Assembly (NCBI RefSeq): GCF_900167145.1
Contig: NZ_FUWG01000010.1
Span: 1 to 64,000, forward strand
Length of the DNA: 64,000 bases
Direction: 5' to 3'
From: Treponema porcinum
GTDB lineage: Bacteria > Spirochaetota > Spirochaetia > Treponematales > Treponemataceae
In this document: one piece after another, positions 50,252 to 58,806 of the stretch
Numbering within the stretch: position 1 is the stretch's first letter
How the letters are laid out: the number at the start of each line of letters is the position of its first letter
Program-made: the position numbers and the translations under genes
The notes under the pieces: model-generated
Database searches by the model: none
What the model saw: the letters and a program-made list of their open reading frames with translations, nothing else
What the model was told of the DNA's origin: nothing

Positions 50252-51322
50252 ATGCTCTATTATCTTGGTGCCTATATACAGCAGTTTTTCGGACCTGCGC
50301 GGCTGCTTCAGTCTTACACAGTACTTATTGCGCTGGCACTGTATTCCGGATTTTTTGCAACCTGCCTTTTGCTTCCGCGCTTTTACAGCCGCCTTCCGCA
50401 CGACCGCGGAAGAGAATTTACACTGACGGCAGAAGCGGCAAAAGGAAAACCGACGGGAGCAGGTGCAGTTTTCATTACAATTTATGCAATTATCTGCATT
50501 CTTTTTGTTCCGATGGGAATTCTTCAGTCAGGCGTCCTTACGCTTACCTGGCTTACAATGCTCACAGGCTTTCTTGACGACAAAAGCGTTACAAGCTGGG
50601 GCGAATACCTCAAAGGATTTCTTGACTTAATCATCAGCATTGCAACTTCCCTGCTGATTTATTACTGCCTTTCGCGCACAAGTTCAGACGGTCACGTCCA
50701 CTTCTGGTTTCCGTTCATAACAAATCCTGTAATCGTTCATCCAGTCGTATTTATCATCATAGGCGTCATTCTTCTGTGGACTTCAATCAACACGACAAAC
50801 TGTACGGACGGCGTAGACGGACTTTCCGGAACGCTCGTTCTTATTGCGCTTTTAACTTTAGGCGTAATATTTTATTTTATCCTCGGACACAGCCGGATTG
50901 CGGCATATCTTCTTGTTCCGCATATTGCAGACGGCGCAAAATGGGCACTTATGACGTTCTCGCTTTCCGGCGTACTTATGGGCTATCTGTGGCACAATGC
51001 GTATCCAAGCGCCGTTCTGATGGGCGATGCAGGAAGCCGTGCTCTGGGATTTTTTATAGGAACGATGGTTTTGATTACAGGAAATCCGCTTATGTTCATT
51101 GCAACGTCCACAATCATTTTCCTGAACGGCGGAATGGGACTTCTGAAAGTTGCACTTCTTCGTTTCTTAAAGATACGCATTTTTGAAAACATACGCTTTC
51201 CGCTTCACGACCATATGAGGAAAAACAGAGGCTGGTCTGCAACACAGGTTCTTCTTAAATTTATGATTATGCAGCTTCTCATCACGGTTGCCGTTGTAGG
51301 ACTGTTCTTCAAAGTAAGATAA
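50252..51322 (+). CDS. mraY: Phospho-N-acetylmuramoyl-pentapeptide-transferase
   Basis: 356 residues, about ten membrane segments; makes lipid I from UDP-MurNAc-pentapeptide and undecaprenyl phosphate. Mg-binding GFLDDKSV, NCTDGVDGLSG and LMGDAGSRALGFF are intact. The N-terminal motif is GKPTGAG (usually GKPTMGG) and the HHH motif is PLHDHM. It is not in a division-cell-wall cluster here. The Shine-Dalgarno GGGAG is delivered by the repeat element in front. Confidence 0.9.
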   Translation: MLYYLGAYIQQFFGPARLLQSYTVLIALALYSGFFATCLLLPRFYSRLPHDRGREFTLTAEAAKGKPTGAGAVFITIYAIICILFVPMGILQSGVLTLTWLTMLTGFLDDKSVTSWGEYLKGFLDLIISIATSLLIYYCLSRTSSDGHVHFWFPFITNPVIVHPVVFIIIGVILLWTSINTTNCTDGVDGLSGTLVLIALLTLGVIFYFILGHSRIAAYLLVPHIADGAKWALMTFSLSGVLMGYLWHNAYPSAVLMGDAGSRALGFFIGTMVLITGNPLMFIATSTIIFLNGGMGLLKVALLRFLKIRIFENIRFPLHDHMRKNRGWSATQVLLKFMIMQLLITVAVVGLFFKVR

Positions 51323-51348
51323 ATATTGACTTTTTACGGAGGCTTTTA

Positions 51349-51572
51349 TGGCAGACGATTTTTCTTTTCAGATTACAGAAAAAGTCGGTGAAATTTCTGT
51401 AAGCAAAACTGGCTGGACGCTGGAACTGAACAAAGTGTCCTGGGGCGGACGTCCGGCAAAATTCGACCTTCGCAGCTGGTCGCCGGATCACCAGAAAATG
51501 GGAAAAGGCGTTACGCTGACAGACGAAGAAATAAAGAAACTCGGAGAAATCATTTCCGCGCTTCCGCTTTAG
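51349..51572 (+). CDS. YdbC/PC4-like ssDNA-binding protein
   Basis: 74 residues: VGEISVSKTGWTLELNKVSW, KFDLRSWSPDHQKMGKG and LTDEEIKKLGEII match the YdbC family, a PC4-like fold known to bind single-stranded DNA. Twenty-six bases after mraY with CGGAGG upstream, preceded by TTGACTTTTTA, a half arm of the composite element. The 3' end nearly meets convergent holA. Confidence 0.88.
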
Positions 51573-51577
51573 TCCGT

Positions 51578-52594
51578 TCAGTCAGAAATTTCGTAAGAGG
51601 CGCTCGCAGCGCCTTTTTTCATAATAATCTCGTACAAAAGTTTCTGCAGCAGGACATCTTCCAAAAGACTGCCGCCGGAACGTATGCTCATATCAGCAGC
51701 GGCAATCAGCGACAAAACGGCAACTGCCTGACCGGATGACCATATTCGTGCGGCGCGTCCGTAAAGCTGCTTTTTTGCAAGGCTTGAAAAGCCATTTATT
51801 TTAAGGTTAAAGTCATCTGCCGTTCCTGCCGCAGAAAGTTTCTGCCATAGAACAAGATTTCTGAAGCAGAACGTAAGCCGCGCAAGTATTCCCACAGACG
51901 CATTGTCCTTTGAAAGCCTGATTTTCTGAAGAATATCAAGCGATTTTTCAAGGCGGACGCGTGGCTCTTCCGGATATGCCGCCATCGCATTAAACAAAGA
52001 ATACGCATCTTCCTCGCGAGTATGCGCCAGCACCGATTCAACATCATCCGGCGTAATTCTATGCTCTTTTTGAAAACACACAAAAAATCGCGAACATTCA
52101 TTTTTAAGCGCTTCCGTGTTGTTTTCAATCATTTCCAGAATAAGGGCGGCAGCGTCTTCTTCAATGGAATAGCCGTTCCCGGAAAAAAAGTTTTTAAGCC
52201 AGGGAAGTTTCTGATTTTCAAACATTTCCCAGAATTTTTTTTGATTGGCAGACGGGACGGCTTTTTCTATCTTGGAATCAACGGAAATTTCATCGGAAAC
52301 AAGGACAAGAACAGAAGAATCAGATTTTACGGAGGAAATCCAGTCCGTAATCATCTCAATTTCGTCTTTCTTCTTTATAAAATCTGCATTTTTTACTACA
52401 ACGCAGGAAGCAGACGCAAATAAACTTTCGTTCTGCAGAACCGCCATATATTCGGCAGCCGCAGATTCTGAGGCGTAGAATAAATATTCTTCTATCTGAC
52501 CGTACTTTTTTTTGAGGGAGTCTTTTACTGCCTGAACGGCATCATTGCGTTTTCCCGCTTCCGGTCCTGTAAAAAGATATACAGGTGCGCTCAT
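51578..52594 (-). CDS. holA: DNA polymerase III delta subunit
   Basis: 338 residues; the clamp-loader subunit that opens the beta clamp. Recognised by PVYLFTGPEAGKRNDAVQAV, VKNADFIKKKDEIEMITDWI, SGNGYSIEEDAAALILEMIE and EDAYSLFNAMAAYPEEPR with the C-terminal collar LLEDVLLQKLLYEI. Length is as expected. Last gene of hprK - ptsH - lexA - holA, 26 bases after lexA. Confidence 0.88.
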   Translation of the reverse strand: MSAPVYLFTGPEAGKRNDAVQAVKDSLKKKYGQIEEYLFYASESAAAEYMAVLQNESLFASASCVVVKNADFIKKKDEIEMITDWISSVKSDSSVLVLVSDEISVDSKIEKAVPSANQKKFWEMFENQKLPWLKNFFSGNGYSIEEDAAALILEMIENNTEALKNECSRFFVCFQKEHRITPDDVESVLAHTREEDAYSLFNAMAAYPEEPRVRLEKSLDILQKIRLSKDNASVGILARLTFCFRNLVLWQKLSAAGTADDFNLKINGFSSLAKKQLYGRAARIWSSGQAVAVLSLIAAADMSIRSGGSLLEDVLLQKLLYEIIMKKGAASASYEISD

Positions 52595-52620
52595 TGCGTT
52601 TCTTCCGTTGCTTAAAAAAT

Positions 52621-53232
52621 TTAATAAGTCCGCACGATATTTGTAAGAACACCGACTATGCGCACGTCCTGACAGAAAATTGCCTGGAAATCAGGATTTT
52701 CCGGCTGAAGGCGGACGCGAGAAGCCTCTTTATAATACCGCTTGAGCGTAATTGCATCGTCAAGAACAGCAACTACAATCTGACCGTCTACGGCAGTTGA
52801 CGTCTGTTCAACAACAGCAAGATCTCCTTCAAGAATTCCGGCATTTATCATACTCGTTCCTCGAACGCGCAGTGCAAAATAACTTTTTCCCGGTCTGATA
52901 AACGGTTCCGTAAGGTTCACATAGCCGTCAAGGTTTTCTTCACACAAAAGAGGTTTTCCGGCAGCAACCGTTCCAAGAAGCGGAACTTTACTCACAAAAA
53001 GCGCAGGCTCTTTCTGACGCTCATCAACAAGCACCCTTATAGAACGGGAACGCTTCTGTTCCGTAGAAAGGTAGCCTTTTTTTTGCAATGCCGCTATATG
53101 ATCCTGCACTGCACGGAGGGAAATTCCAAAATGCTCGCTGATTTCGCGTACTGTAGGCGGATATACGTTCTCTTCCGTAAAATCAGCAATAAAAGTCAGA
53201 ACTTCCTTCTGCCGGTCTGTAATCTGTCTCAT
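52621..53232 (-). CDS. lexA: SOS repressor LexA
   Basis: 203 residues. Winged helix at 1-65 (VREISEHFGISLRAVQDHIA) and S24 autoprotease: cleavage site VAAGKP (A91-G92), Ser127 (RGTSMINAGI) and Lys164 (AITLKRYYK), all present. It would repress DNA-damage genes and cut itself when RecA is active. Its ATG directly follows the ptsH stop with GAGGAGG inside ptsH, so translation is coupled. I could not define an operator. Many treponemes lack LexA. Confidence 0.95.
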   Translation of the reverse strand: MRQITDRQKEVLTFIADFTEENVYPPTVREISEHFGISLRAVQDHIAALQKKGYLSTEQKRSRSIRVLVDERQKEPALFVSKVPLLGTVAAGKPLLCEENLDGYVNLTEPFIRPGKSYFALRVRGTSMINAGILEGDLAVVEQTSTAVDGQIVVAVLDDAITLKRYYKEASRVRLQPENPDFQAIFCQDVRIVGVLTNIVRTY

Positions 53233-53499
53233 TTACTCCTCCTCAAACTTTGAATTGAAAAGCGCCTCGATTGCATCAGCTGCTTCCTTTTCATCCGTTC
53301 CCTCAGTCCTGAGCGTAAGAACAGTATTGTATCCTGCCGCCATTGTGATGACACCCATAATTGACTTTGCATTTACAGTCGTGTCATCACGTGCAAGCAT
53401 AACCTCGCATTCAAACTTATTGGCAGTCTGAGCGATAATTGCAGCCGGTCTTGCATGAATTCCGGCACGATTTTTTACAGTAAGCAGTTTCTCAACCAT
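53233..53499 (-). CDS. ptsH: Phosphocarrier protein HPr
   Basis: 88 residues. Catalytic His15 in GIHARPA and regulatory Ser46 in AKSIMGVITMAA are both present, so it can take phosphate from PEP-dependent enzyme I and from HprK. AAGGAAATC upstream. Sits between its kinase and lexA, as one operon. Confidence 0.96.
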   Translation of the reverse strand: MVEKLLTVKNRAGIHARPAAIIAQTANKFECEVMLARDDTTVNAKSIMGVITMAAGYNTVLTLRTEGTDEKEAADAIEALFNSKFEEE

Positions 53500-53522
53500 A
53501 CAGATTTCCTTTCCTTTTATTA

Positions 53523-54512
53523 TTAGTAAGAATCATCATTTCCGTAGAATGCGGACTGAGCTTCTCCATTTTCTATCCATTTCAGGACATTTTGATTGAA
53601 TTCCTTTGCAGAATTAACGCCCATCTTTTTAAGACGTTCGTTCATTGCCGCAGCCTCGATGATAATCGGAAGATTTCGTCCCGGACGAACCGGTATGTCG
53701 ATGGCAGGAACTTTTACGCCAAGAATGTCCATATATTTCTGGTCAACGCCAAGCCTGTCGTACACTTTACCGGAATCCCATTCCTCAAGCTGAACGACAA
53801 GCTGAATTTCCTTCTGGTCGCGGATTGCACCGACTCCGTAGAGCTGGGAAACGTTTATAATTCCAAGACCGCGTATTTCCATATGATGACTTATAAGGGC
53901 GTTTGCGCCGCGCCCCAAAACGACGTTTCCGTTTACGCACCGAACTTCTACAATATCGTCGGCAACAAGACGGTGACCGCGTTCAACAAGTTCAAGAGCT
54001 GTTTCGCTTTTTCCTACGCCCGAATGACCGGTAAGAAGAATTCCAACGCCGTAAACTTCTACAAGAACGCCGTGAACGGTTTTCTTAGGTGCAAAAATAT
54101 TGGAAAATACGCGGATAAGGCGCGTAGAAAAATCTGTCGTATCAAGGGAAGTCTGTAAAAGCGGACAGCATGCCTCCTCGGCAAGCTGGAAAAATTCCTG
54201 AGTCGGTTCACGGTTATTGGAAAAAACGCAGCATGGAATTTTATAACTGAAGAGCGCCTTTAGATTGTCATTCTTGTTTTCATCGTGAAGTTTCTGAAGG
54301 TATGCCGCTTCGCCGCGCCCGAAAAGCTGTACGCGCTTGAATGCAAAAGCATCAAAAAAACCGGAAAGCGCAAGTCCCGGACGGTTTATGTCAGGAATAG
54401 AAATTTCACGCGGCAAGCCTCTTCGTCCTCCGATGCAGCGCAGTTCAAGCGCATCGTGACCCGGCAAGTCCAGCTCGAGCAAATCCAAAACAGTGAATTT
54501 CTTATCCGACAT
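53523..54512 (-). CDS. hprK: HPr kinase/phosphorylase
   Basis: 329 residues. Walker A TGHSGVGKSE (162-169), the HprK signature EIRGLGIINVSQLYGVGA and C-terminal PVRPGRNLPIIIEAAAMN. It phosphorylates HPr Ser46 in response to ATP and sugar phosphates and reverses this with phosphate. First gene of the operon with leaderless promoter and no Shine-Dalgarno. In spirochaetes this pair often exists without full PTS sugar permeases, so control rather than transport is likely. Confidence 0.96.
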   Translation of the reverse strand: MSDKKFTVLDLLELDLPGHDALELRCIGGRRGLPREISIPDINRPGLALSGFFDAFAFKRVQLFGRGEAAYLQKLHDENKNDNLKALFSYKIPCCVFSNNREPTQEFFQLAEEACCPLLQTSLDTTDFSTRLIRVFSNIFAPKKTVHGVLVEVYGVGILLTGHSGVGKSETALELVERGHRLVADDIVEVRCVNGNVVLGRGANALISHHMEIRGLGIINVSQLYGVGAIRDQKEIQLVVQLEEWDSGKVYDRLGVDQKYMDILGVKVPAIDIPVRPGRNLPIIIEAAAMNERLKKMGVNSAKEFNQNVLKWIENGEAQSAFYGNDDSY

Positions 54513-54520
54513 ATAAGTAT

Positions 54521-54549
54521 ACTATACACACCTCAATTATTTTTTTCAA
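54521..54549 (-). promoter_or_regulatory. hprK operon promoter, leaderless arrangement
   Basis: -35 TTGAAA (54544-54549), 17-base spacer, -10 TATAGT (54521-54526), eight bases to the ATG at 54512. Confidence 0.7.
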
Positions 54550-54642
54550 TCAGTAAAATAGAATTTTACAATACTACGCAGATTTTTCCAAAAATCCGCC
54601 GTCCGTCCGCCTGTTTTTCGCACAGGAAAAAAGAAAGAAAAT

Positions 54643-54671
54643 TTGCGTTTTCGCAATTACGGTTGTATATT
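54643..54671 (+). promoter_or_regulatory. hpf promoter
   Basis: -35 TTGCGT (54643-54648), 17-base spacer, -10 TATATT (54666-54671). The leader of about 105 bases holds a GCTGCTT/AAGCAGC hairpin and a weak GAAGAC...GTCTTTTTT hairpin just before the Shine-Dalgarno, which might act as a control site. Confidence 0.55.
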
Positions 54672-54782
54672 ATATATAAGACCTGATTATCAGGATATAA
54701 CATCAACTGCTGCTTAGAAAAGCAGCTAAAAAGCCGGTTTGAAGACATTGTTTTCCTGCCGTCTTTTTTATGGGGGCACAGT

Positions 54783-55076
54783 ATGACTACATCAGTAAAA
54801 GCAGTTGGATTTACATTGGATCAAAAGCAGTCGGACATGGTTGATTCTAAACTTAAAAGAATTGCCTATGCAGATGATTTAATCGTTGATTTGCTTTTGA
54901 ACATCAAGCACGAAAAGGCATACGTTGCAGATGCAACGGTAAATTTCCGCTGGGGAACTTCCGCTCACGTTTCAGGAGAAGATTTTGATTTCGGCGCGGC
55001 ACTCAACAAGATGATGGACGTTCTTGACAACAAAATCAAAAAGGAAAAGGATAAAATTCAGGATCACCAGAAATAA
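54783..55076 (+). CDS. hpf: Ribosome hibernation promoting factor, short form
   Basis: 97 residues of the HPF/RaiA fold (VDSKLKRIAYADDLIVDLLL; DFGAALNKMMDVLDNKIKKE). It would bind the 30S decoding site and silence ribosomes in starvation. No C-terminal dimerisation domain, so it is a short form. GGGGGCAC precedes the ATG. Lies divergent to hprK and 3.7 kb from rpoN. Confidence 0.88.
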   Translation: MTTSVKAVGFTLDQKQSDMVDSKLKRIAYADDLIVDLLLNIKHEKAYVADATVNFRWGTSAHVSGEDFDFGAALNKMMDVLDNKIKKEKDKIQDHQK

Positions 55077-55130
55077 AACAAATTTCCTGAAAACCTGTGT
55101 TTTCAGGGATTTCAAAACAGTCTGAAGCTG

Positions 55131-55165
55131 AAAAAAGAGTTTCCGTACGGAAGCTCTTTTTTTTT
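55131..55165 (+). terminator. hpf terminator
   Basis: AAAAAAGAG-TTCCG / CGGAA-CTCTTTTTT stem with a two-base loop and nine T residues. A weaker CCTGAAAAC/GTTTTCAGG hairpin sits just upstream (55086-55108). Confidence 0.88.
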
Positions 55166-55218
55166 GCAAAAAGTGCATTTTTTTAACAATAAATTCGATA
55201 GTATTAACAGAAAATAAA

Positions 55219-55242
55219 AAAAGCGGCTCTGAAAAGAACCGC
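55219..55242 (-). terminator. tRNA-Leu terminator
   Basis: On the minus strand GCGGTTC/GAGCCGC with one wobble pair is followed by seven T residues; begins four bases past the tRNA 3' end. Confidence 0.8.
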
Positions 55243-55245
55243 CTA

Positions 55246-55328
55246 TACCGGAGAAGAGACTTGAACTCTTACGCAGTCGCCCGCAAAAGATTTTGAGTCT
55301 TTCGTGTCTACCATTCCACCACTCCGGC
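55246..55328 (-). tRNA. tRNA-Leu (CAA anticodon)
   Basis: 83 bases. Acceptor stem GCCGGAG pairs with CTCCGGT (one G-T). The anticodon stem AAAGA/TCTTT holds loop CTCAAAA, giving CAA (reads UUG). A long variable arm typical of leucine tRNA follows, then the T arm GTTCAAGTC. CCA is not encoded. Confidence 0.93.
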
Positions 55329-55407
55329 GTACGTGAAAACTATATCATAAAAATACGGGGTTTTTCAAGTGGCAGAAGCACGCTATAATGAAAAAACAGA
55401 CAAAATT

Positions 55408-57267
55408 ATGGAAGAAACGAAAAAAAAGGCAGAACGGCTGCTCAAAGACATATTCGGTTACGACAGTTTCAGACCGTTGCAGCTTGACATCATACAAAGC
55501 GTAATTTCAGGGTGCGACACGCTCGCCATTATGCCGACCGGCGGAGGAAAATCACTGTGCTACCAGATTCCTGCGCTTATTTTCAACGGAATTACGATTG
55601 TAGTATCGCCGCTCATCTCGCTTATGCAGGACCAGGTTTCTTCACTGCAGGAAAACGGCGTAGAGGCAGTTTTTCTGAACAGTTCGCTGACATGGGAAAA
55701 ATATCTTGCCGCTGTAAGGCAGATAAAGGCAGGGAAGATAAAACTTGTCTATGTATCGCCGGAAGGACTTGCAACAGAGCGGCTTCAGGGAATACTTCAC
55801 GACTCGTCAATTCCCGTAAGCTGCATCACCATAGATGAAGCACATTGCGTAAGCGAATGGGGACATGATTTCCGCCCGGACTATCTTGAAATTGCCGCAA
55901 TCCGCCGCCAGTTTCCGGAAGCAGTATGCCTTGCCCTTACCGCAACTGCAACGATAAGCGTCCGGCAGGACATTATGCAGAACCTTCAGATGAAAAATCC
56001 GAAAGTCTTTACGGCAAGTTTTAACCGCGCAAATATTTTTCTTGAAGTAAAGCCTAAAAAGAACGCGCTCCAGCAGGTTACGGACTGCATACGCCGCCAC
56101 CGTGACGAAAGCGGAATAATCTACTGTTTTTCGCGAAAACACGCGGACGAACTTACTGCATCCCTTGACCGTATGGGTTTTTCAGTACTGAACTACCACG
56201 CAGGACTTTCTGACAAAGTACGCGCTGACCATCAGGATAAATTCATTAAGGATAAAGTGCGCATAATGGTAGCAACTGTTGCATTCGGAATGGGAATTGA
56301 CAAGCCGAACGTAAGATACGTAATCCACTACGATATGCCAAAATCTCTTGAAGAATACTATCAGGAAATCGGCAGGGCAGGACGCGACGGTCTTCCAAGC
56401 CACGCACTGCTTTTGTACAGCGCAGGCGATATTCACAAAATACGATTTTTCTTTGAAGATTCCGCAGATCCCGAAAAAGCAGAAATGCTTTTAAAAGGGA
56501 TGACTCAGTACGCTTCTACAAGAAAATGCCGCCGTCAGCTTCTGCTGGGATATTTTGGCGAAGTGCTAAAAGAAAACTCTTGCGCCCCGGAAGAATGCTG
56601 CGACAACTGCGTCTGCGGTCCTGTTCCAGACCTTGACGTTACCATTCCTGCGCAGAAATTTATGAGCTGCATAATAAGGACAAAACAGCGCTTCGGAGCA
56701 TCATACATCATTGACGTCCTTCTTGGCTCAAAGCAGAAGCGCATTCTGGAAAACCGCCACGAAACGATTTCTACCTGGGGAATAGGCGCAGGAATTGAAA
56801 AAGACGACTGGTTTGCACTTTCCGAAGCTCTAGTTGAAGCAGGGTACATTCAGAAATACGGTGAATATAACGTCCTTGTCCTTACAAAAGACGGACAAGA
56901 TGCACTTGTACAGCGAAAAACGATAAAACTTCCTCTGCTGCTTCACCAGTCAACGGTACTAAATGCGCCGCAGCAGAAAAAATCCTCAAATCCTATGTTC
57001 ATGCTGCACAAAAAAGGCGCATTCGTAAAAACACTTGGCGAAAACGACCTTGCACTGTACGAAGAAATAAAGGAATGGCGTAAAAAAAATGCCGATGAAC
57101 AGAACGTTCCACCGTACGTTATTTTCGGGGACAAGACACTTGAAGAACTGGTTGAAAAGAAACCTCAGTCCGAAGCAGAACTTCTTAGTATCTTTGGAAT
57201 AGGAACAGCCAAGGCTGAAAAAATCGGTTCTCAACTGCTCAGTATTATAAGTGAACGGCTGGAATAA
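55408..57267 (+). CDS. recQ: ATP-dependent DNA helicase RecQ
   Basis: 619 residues. DEAH-box helicase: motif 0 YDSFRPLQLDIIQS, Walker A MPTGGGKSLCYQIPA, DEAH box TIDEAHCVSEWGHDFR (the aromatic-rich loop), motif VI QEIGRAGRDG; zinc-binding cysteines CRRQLLLGYFGE, CCDNC; and a C-terminal HRDC-like domain (EELVEKKPQSEAELLSIFG). A 3'-5' helicase for recombination repair. The start was moved to the ATG at 55408 because TATAAT lies at 55384-55389; a GTG 13 codons earlier is upstream of that. Confidence 0.94.
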   Translation: MEETKKKAERLLKDIFGYDSFRPLQLDIIQSVISGCDTLAIMPTGGGKSLCYQIPALIFNGITIVVSPLISLMQDQVSSLQENGVEAVFLNSSLTWEKYLAAVRQIKAGKIKLVYVSPEGLATERLQGILHDSSIPVSCITIDEAHCVSEWGHDFRPDYLEIAAIRRQFPEAVCLALTATATISVRQDIMQNLQMKNPKVFTASFNRANIFLEVKPKKNALQQVTDCIRRHRDESGIIYCFSRKHADELTASLDRMGFSVLNYHAGLSDKVRADHQDKFIKDKVRIMVATVAFGMGIDKPNVRYVIHYDMPKSLEEYYQEIGRAGRDGLPSHALLLYSAGDIHKIRFFFEDSADPEKAEMLLKGMTQYASTRKCRRQLLLGYFGEVLKENSCAPEECCDNCVCGPVPDLDVTIPAQKFMSCIIRTKQRFGASYIIDVLLGSKQKRILENRHETISTWGIGAGIEKDDWFALSEALVEAGYIQKYGEYNVLVLTKDGQDALVQRKTIKLPLLLHQSTVLNAPQQKKSSNPMFMLHKKGAFVKTLGENDLALYEEIKEWRKKNADEQNVPPYVIFGDKTLEELVEKKPQSEAELLSIFGIGTAKAEKIGSQLLSIISERLE

Positions 57268-57282
57268 GGGTACAATCAACAA

Positions 57283-57395
57283 CCTCGCCGCAAGCAGCGG
57301 GGTTGCAGGTTCTTAAAAAGTACTATTTACAGCCGCGTAGCGATTGAAGCCGGATTTAATATCCCTTATACGACGCAAGCGTCTGGGTATTAAAC
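57283..57395. repeat. Hairpin cluster between recQ and the DUF1015 gene
   Basis: Short inverted repeats: AACC..GCCGC / GCGGGGTT (57283-57306), GCCGCG / CGATTG region, and AATATCCC..GACGC / GTCTGGGTATT (57358-57393). No T-run fitting a terminator. It has the same look as the other palindromic intergenic elements here. Confidence 0.5.
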
Positions 57396-57416
57396 TTTCC
57401 GCACGCATAAAAACAG

Positions 57417-58760
57417 CTAGAACAAGCGGCGGCACTCCAGATAGAAGCGCTTTTCGTCCGCCTCTCCCATACTGAAACTCTTGCGCGGAAGAGGTCCCAA
57501 GCCGTCTATCGTTGCAAAGAAACTGTCTTTTGCAACAGGCGGAAGAAGAATTCCCGTTGCGTTTTCCTTTTCTCCAAGACGGAATACTTCTGCACTTCCG
57601 TGGATATAGTCAATTTCCGGCTTTACAAGACGGCATCCGTTTTCATCACAGATATGACCGCCCGGAGCATTCTGCACAAACTCGTCAAGAGCAGGCTGAA
57701 AACGCGAAACGGCAAGTTCCGTAATATCGGTCTGCATAAGCACATACGTCTTTTTTCCGTCTTTCAGGAACACAAATCCGAAATCCGCACTGCTGTTTTT
57801 TACGGCATCCTCAAGTTCCTTTTCCGAATCAAGAACCGTCGTTTTTCCGCCAAGTTTTCCGGCAAGCGCATTTACAAGCGCCTCAGACCCTGCATTGAAA
57901 ACAACGCGGTGAATAGGCTCGAACGTAAGTCCGGTATCATAAATATTTACTATTTCAACAAGCGCATAGCGAACACGGCTGTGCGTATCATCAGGGTGGG
58001 CTGCCTTATACTCATCCCAGACTGCCTTAGCCGTCGCAAGAGAATGGTTACCGTCGCCCACGGCAAAAAGGAACACTGAACCGTCAGGAGCAGTATTTTT
58101 TTCTGCAAGACGCTCAAGGGCGCTCCGCATATACTCAAGCTCATCACCAGACTGAACAGCCCAGCCGCGGATGCTTCCGCTGTCCTGCATAAGATTTCCC
58201 GAATACAGCGGTGCTTTTCCAGATTTTTTTACAAAATCGCCAGTCCCTTCTACCACGGAATGTTCCGGGTCATTTACAAGAAGCATTATGTGCGGAAGCT
58301 CAAGAGGCGCACCACGGCGAATTTCCATTCGCGGCGGAATGCGCTCGACAATCGTTGCTTCTGTAGCACGAATAAGCGCCTTGCTAAACGGCTTCCATTC
58401 ATACGTCTCAAGGTCAACTGCACAAACAAGACCATGACGGACTCGTCCGTATGCCGTCGTCCGTTCGACATAAATACATTCTTTCTGCGGCGGTGCAAAA
58501 ATTCCGCCGTCAATATAGTCATTCATCGTTTTTCTGATTTTTTCTATGCGTTCGCTTTTGTCCGCATCGTTCAGGTAGACTTCAGGAAGAATGATATTCA
58601 GCGAAGACGGTTTTCCTTCCGCCGTCTTTTCAACGTTCTTCCAATAATCCCTGTCCTGCGTGTACTGATCGCAGGCAACAACTGACCAGGTACTTGTATC
58701 AAGTGATTTTGGCAAAATGATTTCGGGAATAGAAACTCCCAGCTGTTCAAAAGTTTTCAT
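57417..58760 (-). CDS. DUF1015 family protein
   Basis: 447 residues. DUF1015 is recognised by VVACDQYTQDRDYW, RHGLVCAVDLETYEW, the conserved VGDGNHSLATAKAVWDEY and PIHRVVF. Family function is not established; members are widespread in anaerobes and spirochaetes and have been proposed as kinases or HTH-like regulators. It is divergent from rpoN, with only 46 bases between the two ATGs, and a -10 (TATATT, 58768-58773) seven bases upstream without a Shine-Dalgarno. Confidence 0.9.
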   Translation of the reverse strand: MKTFEQLGVSIPEIILPKSLDTSTWSVVACDQYTQDRDYWKNVEKTAEGKPSSLNIILPEVYLNDADKSERIEKIRKTMNDYIDGGIFAPPQKECIYVERTTAYGRVRHGLVCAVDLETYEWKPFSKALIRATEATIVERIPPRMEIRRGAPLELPHIMLLVNDPEHSVVEGTGDFVKKSGKAPLYSGNLMQDSGSIRGWAVQSGDELEYMRSALERLAEKNTAPDGSVFLFAVGDGNHSLATAKAVWDEYKAAHPDDTHSRVRYALVEIVNIYDTGLTFEPIHRVVFNAGSEALVNALAGKLGGKTTVLDSEKELEDAVKNSSADFGFVFLKDGKKTYVLMQTDITELAVSRFQPALDEFVQNAPGGHICDENGCRLVKPEIDYIHGSAEVFRLGEKENATGILLPPVAKDSFFATIDGLGPLPRKSFSMGEADEKRFYLECRRLF

Positions 58761-58791
58761 AGCAAAAAATATAACTCATTTCAAATCTTTA

Positions 58792-58800
58792 TGCTATAAT
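58792..58800 (+). promoter_or_regulatory. Extended -10 promoter of rpoN
   Basis: TGC plus a perfect TATAAT (58795-58800), six bases before the ATG at 58807. No -35. The -35 position of the divergent DUF1015 gene falls in the same bases. Confidence 0.7.
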
Positions 58801-58806
58801 GAATTT

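Noticed and set aside
52590..53240. A LexA operator near lexA
   Set aside because: No spirochaete LexA box is known to me and no convincing inverted repeat was seen before hprK or lexA.
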